This document shows positions 39,942 to 48,962 of a stretch of DNA of 64,000 bases, one piece after another (the first letter of the stretch is position 1; each line of letters starts with the position of its first letter). The stretch comes from Porphyridium purpureum (taxonomy: Eukaryota; Rhodophyta; Bangiophyceae; Porphyridiales; Porphyridiaceae). Position numbers and translations under genes: made by a program. Location: the NCBI GenBank assembly GCA_008690995.1, contig VRMN01000013.1, forward strand, positions 62,001 through 126,000. Direction: 5' to 3'. The notes beneath the pieces were generated by a model, which saw only the letters and a program-made list of their open reading frames with translations, was not told where the DNA came from and ran no database searches.

Positions 39942-40523
39942 CTAGAAGCACATCAAGTCGGACCACGAGCCCCAGTACGCATCGCAGCAGGTCACGTATT
40001 GTGTCCAGAGCTGGGGGGAGTTCCTGTAAAACGAGCATGACAGTACGTCGCACGTGTTATCAAATCCGCCCAAATAGAGGAGGCACTCAGAATATGTCAT
40101 GTGCGAAACGGGTTTCGTGCCCATCACGGCATGGACTGCTCTCTTGGCGTAGCCCTGCAGTCGCGAAGCGCCGGTCGGCTCTTCCAGAGTCGGCGGCGCA
40201 AGCGCCTTGACAAGATTGACCGCACGAGTGAAGGCCTGGTCAGCCACACACTTCATGCCCGAGTCTTGAGCAGACTGCAGCGACGAGTACAGCAGCTCGG
40301 ACAGCGCCGACGCCTTTAGGTCGCTCAGCACACCCTTTGAGATGAAGCTATCCACCATTTCCGAGAATGACGCCTGCAGCTCCTCAACGGAGTGCTCGGT
40401 ACCTTGGCATGAATCCACTGTGCACGGCAAGTCTACAAATGTAATGTCATACGCCTGGCATGTCGCCAGCATCCCCAGCACGACGGCGCCCACCAGAGCG
40501 CCAAGGGCCGCAGCGCGCTTCAT
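39942..40523 (-). CDS. Secreted Cys-rich protein of unknown function
   Basis: A 193-residue protein with a clear signal peptide (MKRAAALGALVGAVVLGMLA, cleavage near residue 24 at CQA-YD). The mature part has nine or so cysteines, clustered at the N-terminus (PCTVDSCQG) and C-terminus (DNTCDVLSC, TQYVTCCDAYWG, ending MCF), around a helical middle (SFSEMVDSFISKG, ALSELLYSSLQSA). This suggests a disulfide-stabilised secreted or wall-associated protein. No family is recognised. The ATG is preceded by a TATA-like element on the same strand at 40778-40787. Codon use and leader quality make it a convincing gene despite the lack of homologs I know. Confidence 0.75.
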   Translation of the reverse strand: MKRAAALGALVGAVVLGMLATCQAYDITFVDLPCTVDSCQGTEHSVEELQASFSEMVDSFISKGVLSDLKASALSELLYSSLQSAQDSGMKCVADQAFTRAVNLVKALAPPTLEEPTGASRLQGYAKRAVHAVMGTKPVSHMTYSECLLYLGGFDNTCDVLSCSFYRNSPQLWTQYVTCCDAYWGSWSDLMCF

Positions 40524-40777
40524 TCTTCTCCCTGTCTCTGAGTCTCAGCTCTGGACCGCTCCAGTTGCCTTCTCTATTCAACCTGTGACCACACCGACCC
40601 AGAGCAGCCACTGCGCTACAGCCCACAACCTGTGTGTGGTCGCTCTTCTTGAATCTCCTCGCTCGCCGCCAAGAACCGTCTACAATGTCAGCCCTCGTCT
40701 CCTCGCAGTGTTCTTCATGCCTTGCGCCCTCCATTGCGCCCGTCCTTCGTGTGCCAGACGCAGACGTCGCCAATCCC

Positions 40778-40787
40778 TATTTATAGC
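40778..40787 (-). promoter_or_regulatory. TATA-like box CTATAAATAG
   Basis: On the minus strand it reads CTATAAATAG, about 255 bp upstream of the secreted-protein ATG at 40523. A consensus-like TATA box is plausible if the 5' leader is about 220 nt. Confidence 0.45.
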
Positions 40788-41050
40788 TGGGCGTGCGCGA
40801 GATTAGCCCTTTCCGGAGAAGCGAGTCAGCGCCATCTAGTCAGATGCCGGCACTCGCACTCGCACTTGGACACACACGCACACACCCTCTCTCTCTCCGA
40901 CGCAGCCAGCTACATGCCCGTGAGCACGACACGACAAAGGACACAACTGTCACCACGTCGGTTCCCTATGTCCACGCGCTGGAATGATAGGCTCCCGTGT
41001 TTCGCCTGATGTTCAGTGCACCACGTTGATCCTAGCCGCTCTTGCCACGT

Positions 41051-41078
41051 ACAACAACAACAACAACAACAACAACAA
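41051..41078. repeat. CAA trinucleotide microsatellite
   Basis: About nine copies of ACA/CAA in a row, intergenic, between the secreted-protein and TMEM120 genes. Confidence 0.9.
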
Positions 41079-41579
41079 GAACGCCCCCAAAAATAAAAAG
41101 CGACCAACGCGACAAACGTTGGCGTGCTGATTGCAATTAGCGTAAGGGCGCTCACGGTGGTGGTGGTGGTACAGTGTGACATACTAAAAGCACGCCGTTT
41201 TGATATGGATGACAAGAGGTACAGTGTGGGTTGTGTGTAATGCGGCATCGCTTTGGAATGCGGAATGGGTTGGTGCATGTGCGGGTGTACTGTGGGCGAG
41301 GCACCACATTGGCGTGTGGGCGCGCTGGGGTGCGAGGCGGGGTGGTGGGTGGGCTGGTTGGTGGGTGTGGTGAAACGTGGTTCAGCAGGAAGCTGGACGT
41401 TTTCGCGCGGTGGTAGTCGTGGTGGCGATGACGCACCGGATGCTCTCACCGCTCGCCAAGTTCTCGGTGCGTCGTGGTGGCTGCTGACCGTGCACATGCG
41501 TCGAGCCACGCTCGCCTGTGGCAGACGCAAGCTAGCTCGCCACACTGCGCAAGAACGGCTCTGTACTTGCACCTTGCGT

Positions 41580-42644
41580 TTACTTGGTTTTCGAGCTCAA
41601 TGACGGTGTGTGTTTAGATGACTTGCCAACAACACCCATTTTCTCCAGCATCGTGAGAACCGTGCTGGAAAAGTTGCCGAGAAACATGACGGAGAAGCAG
41701 AAGCCACACATGAGGATCTGGTACTCGCCACGGTACCGCGCGTAGAGAATGAACAAGGTCACGGCAATGTACAGCTGGAACATCTGCCCCACTAGGATGA
41801 TGGGCACTAGGATGGCCATGCTGCGCGTGTAGTGCACCTGCGTCGAGTCCGAGTTGGACACGTCCATTTCGCTGGCCTTGCCCAGCGAACGCAGCGTGTA
41901 CAGACGAGCAAGTTGATACCGCGTCTGGAAAATCTGCACGACGCCCATGTAAAGCCCGAACAAGTGGAGCTTTGTCGCAAACTGTGCATACGACGGTGAG
42001 TTTGGCCAGGTGACCAAAACCACAGCGTCAATCATGGACACATAGTGATGGACGATCCACCACTCCTTAATATTGCTGCCATTATGCCGCAGAATATTCT
42101 CGCGCAGTGACAAGTTCACGTAGTAGTAGGCCAGAAACAGTTGGAAGAGCATGTGCAGCCATCGGTTGTTGTGAAAGTAGAGGCACGCCACGCAGAAAGC
42201 AATGATGAGCGGCGCCATGTGCTGCTTGAACAGCTCGTACCCCTGCTTGAAACGCATCCTCTCCTTATGCCGCATGAAGCGCAGATTCAGGTTTCCGAGG
42301 TACGCGCGCACAAAGGTGCCGCCGTCGGTGGGCATCAGCGTGTCTAGGTCTGTCAACAACTCGTCGTACTTGCACATTTCCTGAGAACGCGATGAGAGCT
42401 TGTACTCCTTGTGTGCAGCTTTCACGGCCTTTTTGTGCTTGGCAAACGAGCCCTCAAACTCGTCCTGCAGCTTGTGCGCCTGATACAGCGCGTTCTTGAG
42501 GCGCTGCGAGAGTTCTTCCAGCTGCGCGTGCGATGCGTCCAGCTCGCTCACCGCATGGCTCGGGAGCCTTGGCCCTGCGGCGTCATGGGCACCGGCCGGA
42601 GAGGCTGCTTCGGGGGCTGCGTCGCTTCGGCTTTCCACCACCAT
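41580..42644 (-). CDS. TMEM120/TMPIT-family membrane protein
   Basis: A 354-residue protein of the TMEM120 (TMPIT) family. An N-terminal coiled-coil region (about residues 35-110, AQLEELSQRLKNALYQAHK) is followed by six or so membrane helices. The diagnostic block is LSLRENILRHNGSNIKEWW followed by IVHHYVSMIDA, which matches animal TMEM120A/B ('RESIL..NGSRIKGWW..HHY'). RLYTLRSLGK and a FQLYIAVTLFILY helix also agree. In animals these proteins sit in the ER or nuclear envelope and resemble fatty-acid elongases structurally; coenzyme-A binding has been described. Function in algae is unknown. The start is the first ATG (MVVESRSD); upstream lies a CA microsatellite in the leader or promoter. Confidence 0.9.
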   Translation of the reverse strand: MVVESRSDAAPEAASPAGAHDAAGPRLPSHAVSELDASHAQLEELSQRLKNALYQAHKLQDEFEGSFAKHKKAVKAAHKEYKLSSRSQEMCKYDELLTDLDTLMPTDGGTFVRAYLGNLNLRFMRHKERMRFKQGYELFKQHMAPLIIAFCVACLYFHNNRWLHMLFQLFLAYYYVNLSLRENILRHNGSNIKEWWIVHHYVSMIDAVVLVTWPNSPSYAQFATKLHLFGLYMGVVQIFQTRYQLARLYTLRSLGKASEMDVSNSDSTQVHYTRSMAILVPIILVGQMFQLYIAVTLFILYARYRGEYQILMCGFCFSVMFLGNFSSTVLTMLEKMGVVGKSSKHTPSLSSKTK

Positions 42645-42689
42645 TTTCACCCGCGCTAAACGCTTCTCTCACCCACTCGCACACACTCA

Positions 42690-42714
42690 AACACACACAC
42701 ACACACACACACAC
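42690..42714. repeat. CA dinucleotide microsatellite
   Basis: About twelve CA units, 46 bp upstream of the TMEM120 start codon, so probably in its 5' leader or core promoter (TG repeat on the coding strand). Confidence 0.9.
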
Positions 42715-43081
42715 GTATCGCAAGCTCTAGCAACCGCGCTAACACGATCAATCACCGCCAACTCAGTTGCCTGAACGTCAACAAGATGCGCGCTCACGTG
42801 TCAAAAATCACAAATCAGCCATTCTGGCGTAGTGTACAGTTGCGCCGAGCCCGTGAACAGTCAGTAGCGTGTGATTTTCCCCACTTCCGCAGGAGGTACT
42901 GTTGAAGTGTACTTGCCCTAAAATCGTGAAACAACCCCGTTTGATGCGTGTACTGTGAGTTGGGTCATGTTGTTATGGCGTCGTCAAGTGAAGCGCGTGC
43001 GTGTGGGGGGCCAGAGGTTTGGATGGCAATGGACGGCGAAAGAGCGTGGGCGCGAGTGCGAGTGAGAGCGCGTTGGGTGCG

Positions 43082-43375
43082 ATGCGGGTCGGGTCTCTGC
43101 GAGTGCTGGGCGCGAGGGTCGTGGCAGCGGGCGCGCGCACGGCCAGTCCGGGCTCGCGATCATCCGTCCTTCGGATGGCGACGCAAGGGTGGCAGCGCTC
43201 CAGATGGCGCGGCACATGCGCGTCTGCAGCGCCCCATCTGTGCGCGAACAGCGCGGCGCAGCTGCCGGTGGCAGGTCTGGAACAGGCGGCGCACCCGGCG
43301 TGCTGCGACGGTGCAGCAAGGATAGAGGTTTCGGCCGTCTCGGCAGAGGACGACGACGATGCGGACACGATGTAG
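43082..43375 (+). CDS. Possible small protein with organelle leader
   Basis: An open frame of 97 codons starting MRVGSLRVLGARVVAAGA and ending in an acidic EDDDDADTM. The first ~35 residues are Arg/Ala/Ser-rich without acids, like a mitochondrial presequence. No family is recognised, and overlapping frames exist on both strands in this very GC-rich stretch, so the call rests only on the leader-like start. It might be a first exon, with the open segment near 43620-43836 as a later one. Confidence 0.28.
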   Translation: MRVGSLRVLGARVVAAGARTASPGSRSSVLRMATQGWQRSRWRGTCASAAPHLCANSAAQLPVAGLEQAAHPACCDGAARIEVSAVSAEDDDDADTM

Positions 43376-43530
43376 CGCGCGCTGGCCGGGTTTCTCTTGG
43401 GCATGTAAAATAAGCGGGCGGCCCAAGGAGCCCAGCCAGCGCGAGTCCCAGACATCTACATTGTAAGATACATGCCTCGCTCGTAAACCTTTAGTTAAAG
43501 TCATCTGGAAAAAGAAAAAAGGTATCCGCC

Positions 43531-43836
43531 ATGTTTTGGCCCGCACGTTTGTCAGCACGGATTGGCAGGAGCGAATGTTGGCCTTGTTGCTCCGCAGAAC
43601 AGCGACGGTACTCACCTAGGAACGTCGCCCACGTGGATGAAGCCAATGCTCCCCGCGATCGGGCCATTTCTCTCCGCGTGCACATGGACGAGCCGGTGCT
43701 CCAGCGTCGTCTTGGCTCACAACGAGACGTGTACCGCCGGATGATCCAGCTGACACATGTGCGCCCGCGTGCCAAGAATGCGGCGCGACTAAATGCTATT
43801 CTTGGCACACGCCAGCCCGACCGAGACGTCAAGTAA
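43531..43836 (+). CDS. Possible exon or small ORF
   Basis: An open plus-strand frame whose second half reads like a real basic protein (VHMDEPVLQRRLGSQRDVY, then KNAARLNAILGTRQPDRD) and ends at a TAA. The sequence before about 43620 looks less protein-like, and CACCTAG at 43613-43619 could be a splice acceptor. No family recognised. Confidence 0.25.
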   Translation: MFWPARLSARIGRSECWPCCSAEQRRYSPRNVAHVDEANAPRDRAISLRVHMDEPVLQRRLGSQRDVYRRMIQLTHVRPRAKNAARLNAILGTRQPDRDVK

Positions 43837-44251
43837 CTAACACGCCATCGCTGAACCATCAAAAGATGAACGCTGTCCAGATGACTTCATGTTTTCCTCC
43901 TGCTTTCACAAGTTTCACGGCACTCCCGTGTCGCCAACGTTGGAGGCCTGTGCGAGCGCGACGCGCCGCCCGCAGGCTAATCCGTGCGTTGCTTACATCA
44001 GCTGTTTGTGGCTCCGGCGTGGCGTCCACTCGCGGCGAGATCCATGCGGACGCACCCACGGTGAACAAATCACTCTCACACACACACACACACCAACGTT
44101 GTGTGCAATGATGATGACGACGACGCCGACAACACAGCTGATGATGATGGTGATGACGACGACAATGATGTTGTACGAACGTCGCGCGTGACAAGCGTCT
44201 ACGCGGCGCGCGCTCGGTAGTGGGTGCGGTTGTGATGATTGGCGAGCAAAC

Positions 44252-44278
44252 GAGAGAGAGAGAGAAAGAGAGAGAGAG
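44252..44278. repeat. GA dinucleotide microsatellite
   Basis: About thirteen GA units with one GAAAG interruption; intergenic. Confidence 0.9.
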
Positions 44279-44989
44279 CCAACAGCAGGCGGACGTGGCG
44301 CGATGATAATGCGCGTCGTTTTCCGATCCAAGGGGTTGCGGCTTACATTCCCGGGTTATCTATCTATCTGTGTGTGTGTGTGCGTGAAGCCATGCCATCT
44401 CATGTCCATGGAGTGCCGTTACACCGCAATTCTTTTTTTGGCCGTGTGAGGTTCGCCAGGCGTGAATTCATCACACGCACGGTTTCGAAATCAAATCGGG
44501 GGATTGCCGAGTGGGTATTATTGGTAAAGTAGCCCTATTTTGATAGAAGCTGTGAGCGCCCCATTGGCGAAAGGGTGGGGGGGTTGGGATGGAGGCATGG
44601 AATGCGAGGAGGAAAGGAGGGCGACGTGTACACGCGACGGAGCTGATTGGACGAATGGACGTGTGTGTCTGCTTTGGAAAGCGTGCGGGTGACGTCTGAA
44701 TCCGTGCCAAGTGTGTCGAAAAGGGAGACCACCTGGTGGCCTCTCCATGTATCCTGATGTGCGCGTTTGAAGCCAACATCTCCTGCCCTGCTGCGTTTCT
44801 GGCAAGGGCGAGAATCCGCGCGTGCACACACCGGTGGTTAGTATATAGCGCACAAAGCCCGGTCGCTGTGTATAAGGAATCGTCATGCGGGCAGGGATAC
44901 TCGTCGACGCGGCTGAGTTTTGGATGCAAGCCGTGAACTCACCGTGTCTAGTCCGCACAAGTAGTGAGTTTTGACCTGGCGGTGGTGGC

Positions 44990-44998
44990 TATATAAAG
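44990..44998 (+). promoter_or_regulatory. TATA box TATATAAAG
   Basis: A consensus TATA box 142 bp ahead of the PAP2-like gene's ATG, in the correct orientation. It is the clearest core-promoter element in the window. Confidence 0.65.
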
Positions 44999-45139
44999 AC
45001 ACGGACCCCCGCGCGTGCTCCAATTGGGAATGTCCGTGCGGAGACTAACTTGGAAGTAGAAAAGCGGAGAGGATAGAGGTAAGCGACGAGTCTCACCCCG
45101 GCGCGGCAAACGTCGGAGTGTTCAACAGCGCACAGGATT

Positions 45140-46534
45140 ATGGAAGCAGAGCAAAGCCAACAGAGCTCTGGTGTGGCTACCGGCACGATGCCGCGCCACT
45201 TTGCGAGGCAAGCGAGCTGTCAGCTGTCCTTGGGCACGGAGCAAAGAAAGGCCGCCATCCAGCAGGATGACACGGTTTCAGAGTTTTCAGACATGCAAAG
45301 CCTGAGCGACTCGGAGTGGCACGAGGCGTCGGCAGCGCGCTTGAGCTACTCCAAGCGGCCGCCAAAGATGGCGCGCCAATCGCCGAGTTTCAAACTTGAG
45401 GACGCCAGCGCCGTCATTGAGTACACAAGCCCGCCGAGCAGCCCCGAAGAGTTCGACAGTATAGCGATCAGCAAGCGCTTTGCCTTGGAGCACAGCAATA
45501 GCGGCAGCGGCAAGCAGGCCATCTCGCCTCAGCAGCGGTTGAGCCGTACAAGGACCACGAGCTGTTCTTTGCTCGGGGCGCTGGACCGTAGCGACAGCGA
45601 GTTCATTGGTGACACGGCGTCGGTACTGACGTTTCCGCTGTGGCTCGAGATGATGCTGCAGCCACTAGACGACCCGCTGTTGAGCCTGTGCCAGTTCAAG
45701 ACAAAGGGACTCGTCAAGAAGTTTTCCAAGTTCTGGACCTTTGTGACGGCACTGGAGGCCGGGCTCGTGTGGAGCATCGTGCTCTTCGCGCTGGGCTACC
45801 GCGACACAGCACGGCTGTTCAACTGTATGCTGTTTTGCCTCAGCATTTTCTCGCAAGTGCCCAAGCGCTTTATATGGCGCCCACGCCCATGGATGGTGTA
45901 CCGCGCGGAAGGCGTGCGCAAGGACAAGACCAGCTCGTTTCCATCGCGCGCGTCAGCATGCTCGCTCGTTTTCCCACTGCTCATGCTGAAAGCGTACGAA
46001 CAATTTTCTGGCAGCGCAGCGCAGCCAGTGCTTGCGTTTGGGTTTGTGGGCTTCTGGATTGTGTGCACGGCGTTCGCGCGCGTCAACGTGGGAGCGCATT
46101 ATCCGTCGGATATCATCGCTGGCTTGGTAATGGGTGCCATGGTGTGGCAGTCTGGTCTCGCTCTGACTCGAAGTATGTCGGTCCTGGACTCGGTCATGCG
46201 CGCGGTGCTTCCACTCGAGTTGCGATTTGTTGTCGGCGCGTGTGCCTCTTTTGCTACTAACATTGTGTTCATGGAGCACTTTTGGGCCAAGTGCTCATTT
46301 GTGTTTGGTATGCTCCTAGCAGCCATGACTTACGACATGACTTTTGAACCATTAGCACTGCGCGGAGCAGCTGCGGCTAGCAGTCACGGTTCAGCGGCTC
46401 TTGCGATCATTACCGCCATGGTCATTCTCGCGTACGGTATGTTCGCGCACAAGCGAAAGGGATTTGCGTGGCAACTCATCGTCTTCACGCAGATCTTTTT
46501 TGTATCACTCGCCTACATGCTCTACTTTGGATAA
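45140..46534 (+). CDS. PAP2-like lipid phosphatase-related membrane protein with altered motif 2
   Basis: A 464-residue protein with a disordered Ser/Gln-rich N-terminus (about 1-160) and a membrane domain of the PAP2/sphingoid-phosphate phosphatase type. Motif 1 KX6RP is intact: K242-RFIWRP-R249-P250. Motif 2, usually PSGH, is P268-S-R-A271, so its histidine is absent. Motif 3 (SRX5HX3D) is A313-R314-VNVGA-H320-YPS-D324, with the nucleophilic His and Asp kept but Ser replaced by Ala. PAP2 enzymes dephosphorylate lipid phosphates at the lumenal face of ER or plasma membrane. Loss of the motif-2 His suggests reduced or changed activity, or a binding role. A TATA box lies 142 bp upstream. Confidence 0.82.
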   Translation: MEAEQSQQSSGVATGTMPRHFARQASCQLSLGTEQRKAAIQQDDTVSEFSDMQSLSDSEWHEASAARLSYSKRPPKMARQSPSFKLEDASAVIEYTSPPSSPEEFDSIAISKRFALEHSNSGSGKQAISPQQRLSRTRTTSCSLLGALDRSDSEFIGDTASVLTFPLWLEMMLQPLDDPLLSLCQFKTKGLVKKFSKFWTFVTALEAGLVWSIVLFALGYRDTARLFNCMLFCLSIFSQVPKRFIWRPRPWMVYRAEGVRKDKTSSFPSRASACSLVFPLLMLKAYEQFSGSAAQPVLAFGFVGFWIVCTAFARVNVGAHYPSDIIAGLVMGAMVWQSGLALTRSMSVLDSVMRAVLPLELRFVVGACASFATNIVFMEHFWAKCSFVFGMLLAAMTYDMTFEPLALRGAAAASSHGSAALAIITAMVILAYGMFAHKRKGFAWQLIVFTQIFFVSLAYMLYFG

Positions 46535-46584
46535 GCATATAGTTTTAGTCACGAAACAACCATAAATATAGACGATCGCCACCT

Positions 46585-47961
46585 CTATTCGTCGTTCCTT
46601 TCATCATGATCATGGTCCTCATCGTCGCTCTCCGAACTTCTAATTTCCCATCGCTCCACCTGCTGCTGGCTGCCGCTGTGCAGCACAGAAAAATGCTTGG
46701 TTTCAGGAAGGGCAAATCCGAGCACGGCCAAGCCAGTCACCGCAACGCAAAAGTAGGCGCCGAACACCGGCGCCGGACCAAAGCGCTGAACGCTCGTCAG
46801 GAACGTGCTTGCAACGACATAGTTCGTCATCCAATTGACGCTGGTCGCCGTGCCGGCAAGGTGGCGCATGCCGGACGGGTAGATTTCTGAGTTGATCAGC
46901 CATGGCATGGGCCCCATTCCACTGGCAAAGCACGCAAGATACGCACACAGTCCCACGATTGACACGAGCTTGGAGCAAGCTCGCGCTGGGTAGTAAAATG
47001 AGTAGACAAGGAGCAGCAGCGACGCCGCGACGCCGGCGAGCGAGCATATCGTGACTGTTCGCCGCGGGTGGCGGCGGGTCACAAAGACGCCCACAAAAGC
47101 GAACGATGAGTTAAAGCTTGCAACGACGGCGTTCAACCAGATTGCTGTGCTGGCAGTGAAACCCAGAATGCGGCTCATAATGGTGCCCGTGTAGTACATG
47201 ACACAGTTGATGCCGCTTCCTTGCTGCACAAAATGCAGAAAGCAACCCAGAAAAAGTGCGGAAAGCGTTTGAGAATCTCGCGGCACCCACTTTGCGACGA
47301 ATTGAGCCCACCAGCCGTGCGGCTGAAGCGATGGTGCAGAATCTTCTGATTCGGGCACCGCCACCAACGCGCCTCCTGACGCGTGCTTCTCTGCTTGTGC
47401 TCTCAACCAGAGCGGTGACTCTGGCAGCACAAACACGAGTTGTGCGACCAGCAGCGCCGAAGGCACCGCGGCCAATCCTAGCATGAATCGCCAGCCGCTC
47501 TGCTGATTATTTGCAAACGCTGCGCCCACCAGCGCGGCACCGAGCTGACCAGCATTTATGTACAAGTTATACGAGGCGATCACTGGTCCCCGCTCCTGCA
47601 TCGAGACACACTCAGCCAGGTACACCGGCGCGACGGACGCGACAATGCCGACGGCCAGCCCGATTCCCATCCGCATCGCGAACAACGTGCGCCACGTGGA
47701 CGCCAGTGCAGTGACGATCGCCGTGACCCAGAACATGACCGCGGCAAGCAGCAGCGTTTTGCGTCGTCCGCCGACACTACTGAGCCAGGAGCCGAGCGGC
47801 GCTCCGACCGCCGCGCACAACACCGCCACGGCGACGTACCGTTCTGCCTGCGCGTCCGTCAGCGCCAACTGCGGCGACATCTGCACCAGCGCAGCCGACA
47901 CAATGCCCGTGTCATACCCAAACAACGCGCCGCATAATCCTCCCGCCACCGTCACATCCAT
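46585..47961 (-). CDS. MFS sugar/inositol transporter family protein
   Basis: A 458-residue twelve-span major facilitator of the sugar-porter family. Signatures: GALFGYDTGIVSAAL in span 1, the loop motif GGRRKTLL between spans 2 and 3, VAPVYLAECVSMQERGP after span 4 (the PESPR-like E..P..RG), LPESPLWLRAQ at the end of span 6, and the FVQQGSGINCVMYY block in span 7 that distinguishes sugar porters. It presumably exchanges or symports a hexose or polyol across the plasma or plastid membrane; the substrate is unknown. The start is the ATG at 47961, with the frame open to a GTG at 48003. A perfect GTACAGT palindrome lies 56 bp upstream. It is convergent with the PAP2 gene, with 50 bp between stops. 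Confidence 0.92.
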   Translation of the reverse strand: MDVTVAGGLCGALFGYDTGIVSAALVQMSPQLALTDAQAERYVAVAVLCAAVGAPLGSWLSSVGGRRKTLLLAAVMFWVTAIVTALASTWRTLFAMRMGIGLAVGIVASVAPVYLAECVSMQERGPVIASYNLYINAGQLGAALVGAAFANNQQSGWRFMLGLAAVPSALLVAQLVFVLPESPLWLRAQAEKHASGGALVAVPESEDSAPSLQPHGWWAQFVAKWVPRDSQTLSALFLGCFLHFVQQGSGINCVMYYTGTIMSRILGFTASTAIWLNAVVASFNSSFAFVGVFVTRRHPRRTVTICSLAGVAASLLLLVYSFYYPARACSKLVSIVGLCAYLACFASGMGPMPWLINSEIYPSGMRHLAGTATSVNWMTNYVVASTFLTSVQRFGPAPVFGAYFCVAVTGLAVLGFALPETKHFSVLHSGSQQQVERWEIRSSESDDEDHDHDERNDE

Positions 47962-48962
47962 CCCATCCCACCCCCTCTGTGTCTCTCCCTCCTCGCCTCC
48001 CACACCAAACGCACAAGTACAGTTATAACTGTACTCATGCTATCCACCGCAACTGTACTGGGCTCGCATTAGGGTTCCTCCTCCAGTACTGCGAATCACT
48101 TGCATTGCAACTGTACACCCTCCGAATGAGCCATTCAAACCGGGGTTCTGTAAATGTTTATTTAATACCTCCAAAATCAGATGTTTAAACTTTATTTTAA
48201 CCATGCTTTAAAGTTTTGGAATTTGTTCTCCTTTTTTTGTTTCTGTGAAGGGGCGACTCGAGGGGTGAGGGGGCGTGAAGGAGTGAGGGGTCGTGGCGGT
48301 GAAGACACGCGGCCCGGAAGGCATGAGGCGCGGTTTCGAAACACGGAGGAAAACGCAGTGCGCGCGTTCGTCCAACATGGAGGAGAAGCGCCGCGTCATT
48401 GGTGTCAGCCGCGCGGTGAATGAGTGATGAGCAATGTGGCAGAGCGACAGGAGGGCAGCGCGCGTGCGCCACATAAAGCGCGCGCCCCTGTGGTTCTGCT
48501 TTCTTCGTTCTCTTTGTGTGAGTGAGAGGGACGACGCTCCGTGGACATCCGGGCACAGTGTTTGAAATCGTGTCTTTCTCTCTCTGTCTCTGTATCTCTT
48601 GTTTACAAGGGCGTCACCGAGTACGCTCTGCGTGGAATAAGTTCCATCGGTAAAAGGATTCACGTGGACGTGAGACACACAGTGACTGTGCGGGCTTGAA
48701 ACTCGGGTATGAGCGCGCGCGCGAGGCGGCGACAGATTTAAGCAAGCGGCGACTCGAGCTTGCGCGCCAAAGTTTGGAGAAGAAGGATTTCGGACGTGAG
48801 GACGGAAAGGAGCAAACGCACAGAGGCAAAGTTGCTCGCATCGTTTGGCCGAGGGCACACGCAGAGATTTGAGAAGCGGGCGACAGCGGGCTCTTGAATT
48901 GTGGGTCCAGTCCGCTTTCAGGCAGCCGCGCCAATTTCTTGTCCCGCGCTGGGCGTTGAGCA
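47962..48962. other. 1 kb divergent promoter region between the sugar transporter and RWP-RK genes
   Basis: Recurring heptamers at 48017-48023, 48028-48034, 48052-48058 and 48110-48116 lie within 160 bp of the transporter start. An AT-rich patch (48150-48230) follows. The rest (48240-48960) is G/A-rich on the plus strand, probably the leader of the RWP-RK gene. No gene is supported. Confidence 0.6.
48017..48034. promoter_or_regulatory. Perfect 18-bp palindrome GTACAGTTATAACTGTAC
   Basis: Two heptamers in inverted orientation around TTAA-like centre TATA; the whole 18-mer equals its reverse complement. It lies 56 bp upstream of the sugar-transporter ATG, with further single copies at 48052 and 48110. 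A dimeric regulator site is the natural inference. Confidence 0.65.

Larger units (their letters stand above)
40524..41579. other. About 1 kb with microsatellites, no gene
   Basis: It contains a CTATTTATAG box (TATA-like on the minus strand) at 40778-40787, a CAA repeat at about 41051-41078, a GGT run near 41155-41170, and GTACAGT heptamers at 41169-41175 and 41219-41225. The long G/T-rich open frames at 41231-41603 look like composition artefacts. Confidence 0.55.
43860..45139. other. 1.3 kb gene-poor, microsatellite-rich region ahead of the PAP2 gene
   Basis: It contains CA repeats (44077-44093), a run of GATGATGAC-type triplets (44107-44170), a GA repeat (44252-44278), a TG run (about 44370-44384) and a TATA box (TATATAAAG, 44990-44998). 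No coding region is supported. Confidence 0.6.

Noticed and set aside
41231-41603. Long Gly/Cys/Trp-rich open frames on the plus strand
   Set aside because: Product of a G/T-rich low-complexity stretch, partly antisense to the TMEM120 3' end.
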